Below, piece by piece: positions 44,784-55,626 of a DNA stretch of 64,000 nucleotides. The position numbers and the translations under genes were made by a program. The notes under the pieces were generated by a model. The model had not been told where the DNA came from. It ran no database searches and saw nothing but the letters and a program-made list of their open reading frames with translations. Position 1 is the first letter of the stretch. Each line of letters begins with the position of its first letter. Source of the stretch: Apiospora phragmitis (Eukaryota > Ascomycota > Sordariomycetes > Amphisphaeriales > Apiosporaceae); NCBI GenBank assembly GCA_038363925.1, contig JAQQWL010000006.1, forward strand, positions 3,762,501-3,826,500, read 5' to 3'.

Positions 44784-45716
44784 TCATTTGTGCGCCTCCA
44801 GCTCCTTCTCCGTCCTTGCCCACAGCTGCTCGCACAGCTTATCGTCCTTAGCCTGCGCCGAGGCCTTGCCGTCGACGCCGACGGGGTAGTAGAAGTGGCC
44901 AGACTGAGCCTCGGGGCTGACGGCGGCCCAGACCTGGTTCTTGGCGCCCTCGGACACGTCCTTCAGGGCGAAGCTAGCGAGCCAGTGCAGCGGGGTCACG
45001 ATGAGCGAGAAGGCGGCGTACGTGGCCAGGGGCCCGCGCGTCAGCTCCGTCCGCACGGCGCCCGGGTGCACGGCGACGCAGCGGAGCGAGGGATACCGCT
45101 GCGCGAGCGCGCGCGAGTGGTGCACGTTGGCCAGCTTGGCGATGCCGTAGCGGGTCCAGGTCGACAGCGCGGCCAGGTCGCTCTTGAGCCGGGTGTCGGC
45201 GTCGGCGTACGGGTCCTTGGCGGCAAAGGCCTCGCCCATGGACGAGAGGCTGACGATGCGCACGTCGCCTTCGGCGGGGGCCTTTTCGGCCGTCTGGAGC
45301 AGCGTCGGCAGGAGCAGCTTGGTCAGCAGCGCGTGGCCCATGTGGTTGGTGCCGAACTGGATCTCGTAGCCCTCCTTAGTCACCCCTGGGGGGCAGGCCA
45401 TGATGCCTGCGTTGTTGATGAGGATGTGCAGCTCGCTGGCCTGCGAGAGGAAGTTGGCGGCGGCGCTCTTGATGCTGTCGAATGAGGTCAAGTCGCATTC
45501 AAGGAAGGTGATGGGTGCCGCGTCGGGCGCACGCTGCTGGATTTCCTTGATTGCATCTTGGGCCTTGGCGGCGCTGCGCGCGGCTAGGTAGATGTGCGCC
45601 GGCTTGTGCTTGGCTAGCTGGTAGATGGCTTCCTTGCCGAGACCGGCATTGCCACCGGTGACGAGAATGATCTTTCCGGATAGGTCCGGGATGTCTTTGT
45701 CAAAATCGAATTTCAT
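44784..45716 (-). CDS. Short-chain dehydrogenase/reductase, retinol dehydrogenase-like
   Basis: Uninterrupted 310-residue gene. Cofactor loop VTGGNAGLG at residues 19-27, the structural ILINNAG, the active-site serine in VSLSSMG and the YGIAK (YxxxK) pair identify a classical SDR with an NADP-preferring look (AARS after the second strand). The C-terminal region resembles WW-oxidoreductase/retinol dehydrogenase-like fungal SDRs (VHPGAVRTELTRG, ALKDVSEGAKNQVWAA). It reduces or oxidises a lipophilic carbonyl or alcohol; the substrate is unknown. No signal peptide or membrane segment beyond a moderately hydrophobic stretch after the PG motif. Confidence 0.88.
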   Translation of the reverse strand: MKFDFDKDIPDLSGKIILVTGGNAGLGKEAIYQLAKHKPAHIYLAARSAAKAQDAIKEIQQRAPDAAPITFLECDLTSFDSIKSAAANFLSQASELHILINNAGIMACPPGVTKEGYEIQFGTNHMGHALLTKLLLPTLLQTAEKAPAEGDVRIVSLSSMGEAFAAKDPYADADTRLKSDLAALSTWTRYGIAKLANVHHSRALAQRYPSLRCVAVHPGAVRTELTRGPLATYAAFSLIVTPLHWLASFALKDVSEGAKNQVWAAVSPEAQSGHFYYPVGVDGKASAQAKDDKLCEQLWARTEKELEAHK

Positions 45717-46479
45717 TTTGAAGTATACTACTGTTTGGTTTGCGATACCAATGGGGAGGCCTTGGAGAATTGTTCAGCTAGTATAGAAAGAGACGAATAC
45801 GGTCGTTGTGTCCAAGTGTGGTCAAGGCATCGGCGATGTGAATCACGGAGCGGACCCCAGCCATGCCGAGGTGATGCCATTCTTGTTGATCCATGGAGAA
45901 ATGAATGAATGACGCAGGAGGATGCTTCTCATGTCACCACACCTTCCACTACCTCTCGCACACAACTCCCCTTCAAGTTAGGCGGAAAGGTCGTTATCGC
46001 TATACGCTGTCTAAGGTTGACACGGGTAGTCATGGGCCGATGTACTTTAGCCCGTGAGACATTGATAGTATGTGGCGTTCGGGTTTCGTCGAGTGGCAAC
46101 ATTCCTCGAGGCATAATTACTAGCTTCTAGCCACTTAGCCGATAGTATGTAAGCACCTGGTGATGATCTCCTATACACAACTTGAAAGGGAATCGGAGTG
46201 TTCGCAATAACCAAATATCGTCAGCTGAGCTTATGCGTTCCGTTAGAGCTCTGACATAGTTTCATTGCCAGGTTTGTGTGCCTGAGCACTACATCGCTTT
46301 GCCATAAACATATGTACCACCTTCCTGCTGAGCACTGTGAACTTCGGTTCATGCGGAATCATACATCCACCAATGCGATATTATACAGGGGTCTCGTAAG
46401 ATGCACTTCACTTGATACGTGTTACGCGATCTGTACGATCCCATTCACGTCGCCTGCTCAGGGCGCTGGTGAAATAACC
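45717..46479. other. Intergenic region
   Basis: Promoter of the dehydrogenase and 3' flank of ICP55. No gene recognised. Confidence 0.55.
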
Positions 46480-48015
46480 CTAACTATCCCTCAGAGCTTC
46501 GATATCAACAACTTCCTTGACCGCCTCAGTGGTGAGCACATATGGGTGTTCCTCGCCCACCACTACACTATCTTCGATTCTGATACCCATGCCTCTAAAG
46601 GCTTCAGGCCATCTGTCGTCATCAGGCACGTAAACGCCTGGCTCAATGGTAATGCAATGGCCTTCCCTCATGGGAGTGCTTCTGGAATAGCCTGGTACAT
46701 CGTGCACATCAAGGCCGATATAATGGCCCACATGATGCGGGAAAAGGGTATCCATCCGGTTGCTTCCCACGTCAAAACCTAGCTGTTGTAGGTTGTCTCT
46801 TAGGGACATTTCCGTGACCGAATGTAGCTTATCCAGTGTTATGCCTGCGTTTTCCCTACACAGGCTAATGCTATGTCGTTGAGCGGAAAGGACCGCCTCG
46901 TACAAATCCTTTTGTGCTGGCGAGAACTTGCCATTGACGGGCCATGTACGCGTGATATCAGTGATATAAGTGCCGTACTCCCCACCTGCATCGACGAGGA
47001 CAAATTCGTCTTTGTTCAGATGCCCGTTGTTCAATACGTAGTGGATGAGCAAAGCTTTCTGACCACCAGCCACGACGGGAATGTAAGCCGAGCCCTCGAG
47101 GCCTGCTTTGTGATATTCGTATTCGAGAAAGGAGGCCAGATCCTTCTCGTACCTCCAGGACTGACGCATAGCATTCGTAAGTGCACGTCCAGACGCCTGG
47201 CCAGCGCGGCGCATACAAGCGACTTCGGCAGGCGACTTAATAGCGCGTAAGGGGTTGAGGGCGGGCCTCAGGGGTGCGAAGCCTGCGTTTGGCGCGGCAG
47301 TGCGCAGCGTGTTGCCCAATTTGGTGGCAACACCGTACTTCGTCAGTTCGGCGTCTGTGTAGATCTTGTTCACGTCTTTCAGAGCGTTGCCAAGCTCGTA
47401 CTCGATACGGCCTATATCCCCCGCCTCATCGGCGTTCCACACGTCGCGAGCAGCATCAACGCCACTCCACGGTCCATACCATTGCTCCTGCTTGGGGTTC
47501 TTGGGCCGGCACCACAGATGGAAGATGTAGTCGTTTTCGGTCTTGACAAGGAGGGCAAGCGATTCGGGTTCGCAGAAGCCTGTCAGGTAGAGGAAGGCAG
47601 TCTCTTGGCGAAAGGCGTGGAAGACAGCCCCCGACTTGAATTGGATCTCGGCAGAGGGCAGGAGGACGGCAGAATTGGGAGGGAGAGAGGCTATCAGTCG
47701 TGCGCGTCGGTCGTGGTATTCTTGGGCCGTTATGCCAGGCGTAAGCTCGCCAGGCGCAAGGATATGTGGATGCGTCTCATGAACGGCCTGGCCGAAGAGG
47801 ACATTAGAGGCCGGGACTGTAGAGGTTGAGTACGAGCGGCGGGATAACGGGAGTCCTCGTGTCGACAGGGTCGCAGACGCCGGAAACTGTATCTGGAGTG
47901 GCTGCAGCGGCGCAGAAACTGTGGCACGATGGCAGGACGGAAGGCTTGAAGCATGCCGCCTGGCTTGCAAGCCAAGTTGGCGCCATGACGAGCTCGGCAA
48001 CCTTGTGAGCCTCAT
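46480..48015 (-). CDS. ICP55: Xaa-Pro aminopeptidase, mitochondrial intermediate-cleaving peptidase type
   Basis: Single exon, 511 residues. The N-terminus (MRLTRLPSSSWRQLGLQARRHASS) is a basic mitochondrial presequence. An aminopeptidase P N-terminal domain follows (YHDRRARLIASLPPNSAVLL; FLYLTGFCEPES), then the pita-bread M24 domain. Dinuclear metal ligands are visible: FVLVDAGGEYGTYITDITRT (two Asp), HHVGHYIGLDVHD (His), CITIEPGVYVP (Glu) and IRIEDSVVV (Glu). In yeast the orthologue trims one residue after MPP cleavage and stabilises mitochondrial proteins by the N-end rule. Assignment to Icp55 rather than a cytosolic prolidase rests on the presequence and overall length. Confidence 0.88.
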   Translation of the reverse strand: MRLTRLPSSSWRQLGLQARRHASSLPSCHRATVSAPLQPLQIQFPASATLSTRGLPLSRRSYSTSTVPASNVLFGQAVHETHPHILAPGELTPGITAQEYHDRRARLIASLPPNSAVLLPSAEIQFKSGAVFHAFRQETAFLYLTGFCEPESLALLVKTENDYIFHLWCRPKNPKQEQWYGPWSGVDAARDVWNADEAGDIGRIEYELGNALKDVNKIYTDAELTKYGVATKLGNTLRTAAPNAGFAPLRPALNPLRAIKSPAEVACMRRAGQASGRALTNAMRQSWRYEKDLASFLEYEYHKAGLEGSAYIPVVAGGQKALLIHYVLNNGHLNKDEFVLVDAGGEYGTYITDITRTWPVNGKFSPAQKDLYEAVLSAQRHSISLCRENAGITLDKLHSVTEMSLRDNLQQLGFDVGSNRMDTLFPHHVGHYIGLDVHDVPGYSRSTPMREGHCITIEPGVYVPDDDRWPEAFRGMGIRIEDSVVVGEEHPYVLTTEAVKEVVDIEALRDS

Positions 48016-49300
48016 TTTGGCGGATGAATGATGTAGGTAACGAACGTCACTGGGGTACGGGCGTCATTGCTTTATTCGGCGGGGGTGACCAGACAGACCA
48101 AAGCAGAGAAGCGAAGCGGGAGAACGAACATACACACGTAAATAAATCCTAGAGCACCAAACAAGTGAAGCTGCTGCGAACAATTACCGACAAGACTCAA
48201 AATACGCCTGCGACACACACGGACGGGCAATTGACAACATAACCAATCAAAACATCAATGCCATGTCCAGATCGTAGCGCAGAGAGCGATGACGATACCT
48301 GTTCACGATCACTTATTTTTTTGGCCCGGGATCCCGTTCTGGCAAAGCTCGGGCTGGTTGCTGTGCTGCAGTGTCGCGTGCGATTTAGTGGAGAGCGGGT
48401 GGAGAGTTTTTGGATCTTTTGCAGTATGGACGGCCCGTGCAGTGTTGTTATTATTGAATTGATCGCTGATTAATGGAGGCTAGTGCCAATTTTCTGGTCA
48501 CAGCCAGCAACACAGTCCAGTCTTTCTCGGGCGCAAATCAGTGCTCTCCCTCTTGTTGCTTTGCCTTGCTTGTCTTGCAACCACACGCCCAAGGACCATC
48601 ACCTCTTGTGTTAAGGCAAGTGGCCTCTATCGACCACAACCTCTCTCAAACTACCAGAACAGGTAGATCTCGTGTCGTTTTGGCCATTGAGCACTTCTCC
48701 CACCATTTTATTACCCTGCCGGATCTCTAATGCTCTCTTAATTCCCTCCGTCGTGGTCGTGTTCCCAGTACCCAACCAAAGCGTGTTGTGTCACGCTTCG
48801 CGTACTCCGGCCTTTCACCACCCAACCCGATCACGCTACAAACTCCTCCTGCCCCTCCCCAAATCCAGCAACATCAGACTTATTCAAATTTATTAACCTC
48901 GACTACCAAACTCTGCCCCAAGCTGGCAACTGCAAATCTTGGGTTTGCAGTGCTAGCCTTCTGCCTTTGAACCTCTGGTATGGCTTTTCTTTCATCAATG
49001 CTATACTCGACCTCTATCTCGTGTCTCTTCTACCGGCTCCCCTGCTAGACAGCAAAAACTGACGTGTTGGGGTCTCCACCCATAACAGGCAACACGCCCC
49101 AAGCTTTCACCATCTCCTGCAAACACCTAGTGTGTTCATTGGTTGCGTCCTTGCACCAACCACGCGAAGTGACGACCTCCTCTATGATCCTCAGTGCTCG
49201 TGACAGATCTACAAGTCCGGCTTTGTATCTCGACTCATTTGGTAGTCGACAGTTTCACATTAACGCAAGAGCTATTCGCAGCATGATATAGGATATTTAT
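48016..49300. other. Divergent intergenic region of ICP55 and DBF4
   Basis: 1.3 kb holding both promoters. The DBF4 side is pyrimidine-rich with several short open frames, as expected for a long leader. No gene recognised. Confidence 0.5.
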
Positions 49301-51474
49301 ATGGCAGCAGTATCGCTATCACCGGGCCCCGTTCCTCTGTCTTCCAACATGTCTGGAACAGCTAGACGCATCCCTCTTTCCAATAACCAGAATGTCGCCA
49401 ACTCGCCAATCAGGAGTTCTGCCGCTGCCTTTGCTGCTGCCAAGCAGAGGCGCTCCTATGCCAATATGCAGAGAGAAGAAGCCTACGGGCACCCTCCTCC
49501 GGCTAAGAAGCAAATGCTGGAGTCGGGCATCCCGCGGCCACTGAACTCACCCTCGAAACGCATGGCCAAGCCACAGGTCCCGTTGCAGACACGACGTACT
49601 ACCAGCACATACGAGGGCAGATTGGCACGGGAAAGGATGGGCCATCACCAAACGCAGCATACCGAAAGCAAGTCCAGCAGATACACCGAGAAAGACCTGG
49701 AAGAAATCCGTCAATGGAAGGAACACCACCGGGCTAGGTTTCCGCGAATGGTCTTCTATTTTGAGAATATGCCTACCGAGGTTCGCGCCAAGTTGGGAAG
49801 GCAGATCGAAAAACTCGGAGCTGTGAGTAAACTCGTAATACGACCAGCGTATACAATATACTGACTAGGATCTCTACAGCGCGAGGACAAATTCTTCTCC
49901 AACGACATCACCCATGTGGTAACTACCCGTTCGATCCCCCCTGAAAAGAGTGCCCGGCAACGAGCGGAAGAAGTCGCCAACACTACTACGGAAATCCACG
50001 ATGGACATGAGCAAGTGCAAACTATTAATCCCTCGTTGTTGAATCGTGTGACGGATGGTACTCCATCAGTGAGAAGGAAATTATTCGACACAACATCCAC
50101 CGCGGTGCCTAGCCGGCGGCCCTTGACGCAACTCCAGGATGCCAGGCCAAAGAGGAATATGGATGTGCTGCACCGCGCCCGCGAGATGGGCAAGAAGATC
50201 TGGTCCATGGATAAGCTGCAAAGAATGTTGTCAATGCTGTTGGAGGAGGACTTATTGGTCAGTGCTGCCATTGCCTATGGTGGATCGAAAAGTGGGAGTG
50301 TCAGGACAAGCCACACCGATTCCCGGTCAGTTCAGGAGCCCAACCTTGTCCAGCTCCTGCAGAATGAGCGTGTTAATGGGCCTTCTGATCGCGATCCTAC
50401 GGTAACAACCCAGGAGCTCCACTACTTCAAGGGACCGTATCTCTATATCTATGACTTTGAGGAAAAGCAGAAGCCTATCATGGTACGAGAATACCAAAAG
50501 GTGGCTGACAAGGCGGATGGTGACTGGCCACAGTTCCGTACGGCGCCACTGGGTCGTTGCCCCTTCGTCGAGGATTATGACCACAGGGAGGTTGCCAAGC
50601 CGAAGCCCAAACCCAAGCCGAAGCAAGTAGCAGCAAAGCCTGCGGTTGATGCCAAACCCACTTTGCAACCTCCAGAGGTGCCCATGGCGAAGCCCGTGAC
50701 TGGCAAGCGATCGCTGAGTGAGATGGAGAGTACCCACAATCGGGGCTCTAGTGTTACCTCGATCGAGCTTACCAACTCGATGAAGCCTGGAAACAGATTC
50801 GAGTTCCGTCCCAACTTCACAAGCCGTGCTGGTACAACAAGAATGTTCGGAGGCGAGCCCGTTGCTTCAGGGGTTCAGCCGTCCAACGTCACCTCTGCCA
50901 TCCGATCGCAAATGATCTCGTCGACAGCTGCGACACCTGGAGCCATTGGTATGATGAGCAAGGAAGTCCACGGTCTGCAACGAAAGGTTCTTCAAAGAAA
51001 CAGCTCCCATGATCTCAGTTCTCGACGCGCCGGCAGCGTGGATCCCAGTCTCCGAGATGACCACACAGCCAAAAGAGCCCTTACGCTCGGCCGCACGTCG
51101 AGTCGCCGGCTGGATTTGGTTGACGATGCTGCACCTTGTGAGGAAGATGAGGAGGCAAAGGCGCGTGCTCAAGCTGAAAAGCGAGCCGCTGTCAAGGCGA
51201 AAAAGCGAGATCCCAAACCTGGTTATTGCGAAAATTGCCAGGATAAGTTTGAGGACTTTGATGACGTGAGTGAACCCAACATACCCTTCTATACTGAGGG
51301 GCCATCCGCTGACATAACGCCTTACAGCATATCGCTTCCCGTAAGCATCGAAAGTTCGCAGATAATCCTGACAACTGGTCCGAGTTGGATGATCTTCTGT
51401 CTGAACTGCAACGCGAGCCCAAGCACAAATCCTTGACTGCTTGGACCCCCTCTCTCCCAGCATTCACATACTAG
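49301..51474 (+). CDS. DBF4: Dbf4-type regulatory subunit of Cdc7 kinase
   Basis: Exons 49301-49822, 49880-51265 and 51328-51474 encode 684 residues. Motif N (BRCT-like) is split by intron 1: RARFPRMVFYFENMPTEVRA and, after it, REDKFFSNDITHVVTTRS. Motif M is HYFKGPYLYIYDFEEKQKPI followed by KADGDWPQFR and GRCPFVED. Motif C is the zinc finger PKPGYCENCQDKFEDFDD joined by intron 2 to HIASRKHRKFADN (C-X2-C and H-X5-H), then WSELDDLLSELQ. Dbf4 activates Cdc7 to phosphorylate MCM helicase at replication origins in the nucleus. The third exon was added because it completes the finger. A lysine-proline repeat (KPKPKPKPK) lies after motif M. Confidence 0.93.
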
Positions 51475-52857
51475 TGTTGTGGCCTTAGCCGGGCTTGCAA
51501 TGCTTCCAGTATGAAGCCACTTGACTCTATGCTCGTGCGATCCATCCGCAGTGGTCGCTACACCCTGCACAGTCGTCCGCGACGCCGAACCAAATTCACT
51601 CTATACATCACCATCGACTGAGTTCTTTCCTAACCACTTGTTGAGCACTGTGGGTCAACGATACCCTTTTGCGAACACTTGCTTTCGTTCTTTTCTCCCG
51701 CCTAGAATCTCTACCACTACTCGAAGCGCGCATATCATTATCGGAGCCGCATGACAGACACGGTTCGTTAGAACAGCATGGCGAGGCGTAGGATCCTGAT
51801 TGTTTCTTTCTTCACATTCATAGCATTTGGCGGCGATCTTTGGCGGTTGTTGATATCTCTCCAATTTCTCTTCTTCAGCTCGAGAAAGCTCGCTGGTGGT
51901 CAAGCGGTCAGGCGGATTGGTAGGTCGGTACGCGGGTTTGTATGGCACGGTGTATTTGGCGATGATACGCAACGAACGAAACCAGGATGATACCGGGTCT
52001 GCGGTCTGCAGAAGGCGTTCCGGAGGCAAAGGGTCTTTCTGGGACTGGTGTAGATATTGCACCCTGGTAGTACATGTATATGTAGGTTGTATCTTACACC
52101 TTAAAAGCAGGGGAGCTTTTGACACAATATGGAGCCCTGCATTTTCATTTTCGATCTACCTTCATGAATATGTGACATGGGAGTTGATGCTGCAATGATA
52201 TATACTAAATGCCGATTTCCAGGAAGGGAGACTTCGTTATGTAGGTACTTTGTAAGTCGCAACGAAAGCGGTGATGAAATAATAGGTAGGTCCTTGTCTG
52301 CTCCGGGCCAACTCCTTGAAGTCTCGAATATGAAGGCGACAGTATATCAAATCATATTCCCTCAAGAGCCTTTACAGATTCATATATCTACATGTATTTC
52401 ATAATCATGATCCACGAAGGTACATTAGATAGCATGGATTGATTGGTGTGAATACTTCAGGTGGCCCCATTAAAATAGCGGACTATTCCTAGGTGGGTCC
52501 TGCCCCGCCTGCATTATTTTAATTTAGGTCAAGTTGCAGTCAGTCCCGCTCTTGCTGTGTGGCTCAACTCAAAACCATCCCTACCTCGACCTCACAGACA
52601 TCAAATCACAGCCACATCTCACAAGGTTCGCGTTTGTTGTCATACACGTTCCTGCTTTTCTCAGCTTCCGTTTTTGTCATATAGCAACTGCCTTGGGTAG
52701 TATCTACGAGTCGCTAGTTCCATGCTGGATATCGAGCCCTCGTCATCTTGCTAGGCACGTACCAATCACTTGGCATCAGTCGCGTTAACCAGTCCGGAAT
52801 CCGCAGCTTGGTGAAGCAGACTCATCTGCATTGGATACCAGTCTCGCCTGATAGAGA
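51475..52857. other. Intergenic region
   Basis: 3' flank of DBF4 and leader of the 2EXR gene. Several TAGGTA words occur between 52060 and 52500. No gene recognised. Confidence 0.5.
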
Positions 52858-54909
52858 ATGCCGTCAGCGTCAGAGTCAGAATCGGGATCGGAACGCTCCG
52901 GATCCCCGGCTCCTGAGCATGATGGAGTTGATCATGATATCGATGAATCTAGCTCCGACGGGTCGGACGAGTCCGATGAGGATGAGAACCATGGTTCCCT
53001 GGACCCCGAGGACATGGAATCTGACGACGAGGACGAGTCCGACGAGGATGAGAACAATGGCTTTCTGGATATCGAGGCCATGGAATCTGGCGACGAGGAC
53101 GAGTCCAATGATGAATCGGAGGACGGGTATGAATTCGAGTCCTTTCCCCAGTTCACCCGCCTTCCGCCCGAGCTTCGCCAGCGTATCTGGGAGTTCTTCG
53201 ATCCGGACATGAGCGCCCCGGCCCGCATCTTCGGCTTCCGTATGCCTTTTAGTGGCGCCAACGAGCTCCATGAAGGCCCGTTCTTGGAGCGTCAGACCGC
53301 ACCAGCAAGAGCTGTTTTGGCTACTCACCAAGAATCTCGTGAATATGCCTTGAAGTACTACCCTGATGCGATCGAGAAAGGTGGAGAACCTGGCATCATT
53401 CGCTACCGAAAGGCATCGGATATAATCATGGTGTCTGGCTTCTTTAGAGACTTTGCCTCCATATCTTCATGGCAAGAGAGCGACGTATTCACGGAAATCC
53501 ACAACATCGCTTTCGAATTTGAAGGCACCGAGCACCAATATGACGAGCTGCTTTCTACGGAACGTCCGCACTGGCCCAACCTACAATCGACTTACTTCGT
53601 CACACAAGCCAGTACGCATCGGACGAGAAGTTTGCGATGGTGTGGTTCTGATGCAGTCCAGACGTATCATCTCCAGGTGGAAGAGCTAGATACGGGCCTG
53701 GGTGAAGACTACGAAGCCATTTACTGCTGGCCTCAGGGTAAGGAGCGCGAGCACACTGATCTCCCAGCTTTTGGCCATGAGGAGGACGCAGATAACTCCT
53801 CACTCGGCCAGACATGTTCAGTCATCAAGATAGGAGAGGAAACTATATGGCCAATTGTGGTATTCGATTTCGAACGCTCCGGTGTGCACCGCTATGACAA
53901 ACTCAGAGAGATCTACCCAGTGGACGGCGACTGGGAGGCGGCGGATGATTGGCATTCCGATGAGTTTTCAGGGGATGAAGAAGATGAGCTCTCTCCTGAC
54001 GAATATGAAAGTGAGGGTATTGACGATGATTCGATCGATGAGGATGAAGCTTCAGACGATGAGGATGATTTGCAGGTCGTCGATGACGTGTCGGAACAGG
54101 ACTTCGACACATCTGTTTTTAATGGTTTCTCGCCATCGCCCGATGATCTTGCCACTGCAGTTGAGTCTGCCAACTTCTCTAGCGTCGAGCCCGAGTCTGC
54201 ACACTTCTCCAGCGTCGAACCTGAGTTACCCGACCACAGTGATGCCGAAGCAAGTGACACAGCAGATGAATCTGTGCGCAACGTCCAACGGCCAAGACGC
54301 CGTGTGCTAGCAGATTCTGAAGACGAGTCTGGAGATGAGAGTGAAGATGAGGTAGAAATGGATGCCCAGCCTACAACGCGCCGTAAAAGGGTCGTTATGT
54401 CAGACTCGGAGGAAGATGAGGAAGAAGTGGATATAATCGACGAAGGAGAACAGACTAAGCCGAGGAACCGCCGCAAACGCGCAGTCATGTCTGACTTCGA
54501 GGACGAAGGGGAAAAGTCACGATCGAACAAGCGACGGAGAAGGGCAGTCATGCCAGAATCAGACGACGATGACTCGGCTACAGAACAGGGCGAAGCCGAA
54601 AGCGCAAGCGACGACAAATCCGAAGACGACGAAGAAGACTCCGAAGATGATAAGCCCCAGAAGAAGCCCTCCCTAGCTGAGCGACTGCAGCTCTTCCGCT
54701 CTGAAGTGCCCGTCCCACCTTCACCCGAGGCTGGCTCCGAGCCCGATTCAGACATGGAACAGTTGCGCGACGGTGTCTATGACGATCCCTTTGCGGACAC
54801 ATACGATCGTGATGACGAAGGTGAAGAAGAAGCGCTCTCCGATAATGACCAGCTGCTGGACCTGGACGGAGACGAGGAAGACCCCTACGGCGATGATGGC
54901 GGTTATTGA
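52858..54909 (+). CDS. 2EXR-domain protein with very acidic flanks
   Basis: Single exon, 683 residues. Residues 1-95 are an Asp/Glu/Ser tract built partly from a tandem repeat. The 2EXR domain starts at FPQFTRLPPELRQRIWEFF (about residue 97) and continues through ARAVLATHQESREYALKYY; it is common in fungal orphan proteins and of unknown function. The second half is again acidic and holds three spaced basic-acidic blocks, RRKRVVMSDSEEDEE, RRKRAVMSDFEDEG and RRRRAVMPESDDDD, resembling CK2 sites next to nuclear localisation signals. A nuclear or chromatin role is inference from composition only. Confidence 0.8.
   Translation: MPSASESESGSERSGSPAPEHDGVDHDIDESSSDGSDESDEDENHGSLDPEDMESDDEDESDEDENNGFLDIEAMESGDEDESNDESEDGYEFESFPQFTRLPPELRQRIWEFFDPDMSAPARIFGFRMPFSGANELHEGPFLERQTAPARAVLATHQESREYALKYYPDAIEKGGEPGIIRYRKASDIIMVSGFFRDFASISSWQESDVFTEIHNIAFEFEGTEHQYDELLSTERPHWPNLQSTYFVTQASTHRTRSLRWCGSDAVQTYHLQVEELDTGLGEDYEAIYCWPQGKEREHTDLPAFGHEEDADNSSLGQTCSVIKIGEETIWPIVVFDFERSGVHRYDKLREIYPVDGDWEAADDWHSDEFSGDEEDELSPDEYESEGIDDDSIDEDEASDDEDDLQVVDDVSEQDFDTSVFNGFSPSPDDLATAVESANFSSVEPESAHFSSVEPELPDHSDAEASDTADESVRNVQRPRRRVLADSEDESGDESEDEVEMDAQPTTRRKRVVMSDSEEDEEEVDIIDEGEQTKPRNRRKRAVMSDFEDEGEKSRSNKRRRRAVMPESDDDDSATEQGEAESASDDKSEDDEEDSEDDKPQKKPSLAERLQLFRSEVPVPPSPEAGSEPDSDMEQLRDGVYDDPFADTYDRDDEGEEEALSDNDQLLDLDGDEEDPYGDDGGY
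52954..53109 (+). repeat. Tandem repeat inside the acidic N-terminus
   Basis: Two copies of a unit of about 75 nt encoding DESDEDEN-G-LD-E-MES-DE, with nearly identical DNA (GAGGATGAGAAC and GACATGGAATCTG-type segments). Confidence 0.65.
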
Positions 54910-55626
54910 TTGATGCCAGGCCGACCAAGGCATGGCAAGCAAGATGAGAAAGTTTTTTTTTTTCTATTTGGCCTGTAGGATATGTGTACCAAAAGACGCC
55001 GAACATCTGTTTGGTAGGCGAAGAGGATGACGAACAGGGGTAGCGGGAGCCTCGTATAAGGAAGGTGATACCCAGATTTACCCTCCCCGATATGCCTATG
55101 CGTTAATGGGGGGTATTACCTATATGCCAAGAGGGGCCTCTAATTATAATCGTCGCATATTAAACCACCAAGCAGTCTTTTAGCCAGAGACGAGATAATA
55201 AAGACCTTATTTGATATGCACATCCTGGAACCGGATCGGGCGACTTCTGCTGCCTTCTTGTCGTTTTATATAGGGTTGTTGATCCCTGTAACGTAAACCA
55301 GTTCTATAGCAGATTCCGTTGCTCAGCGGACGTTGCTGTGTATTGTTTCTGTGGCATATTTGACGTTTAACAAAACGTCCGTCCAACCTGGATTAGTTAT
55401 CTAAGCTCTCTATGCAAGGGATCTTGGCGCTCAAGTTTAAACCAGCATGCACCAGGGCCGTTAGGTCATAGCTTGCCAATGTAAGGGGTCACATAATTCA
55501 CTTGGAAGTTTTCAGATTCAGCAACGAAAAGAATATACAGGTGTCTTGATGGAGTCTTGCATTATTTCATTTTTGGTATTCTTCGATGAGTGCTTCTAAT
55601 TTCATACATCTAGCTTAGCCTAGCAC
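54910..55626. other. Intergenic region between convergent genes
   Basis: Starts with a 13-nt T run near 54953. AT-rich and no gene seen. Confidence 0.55.
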
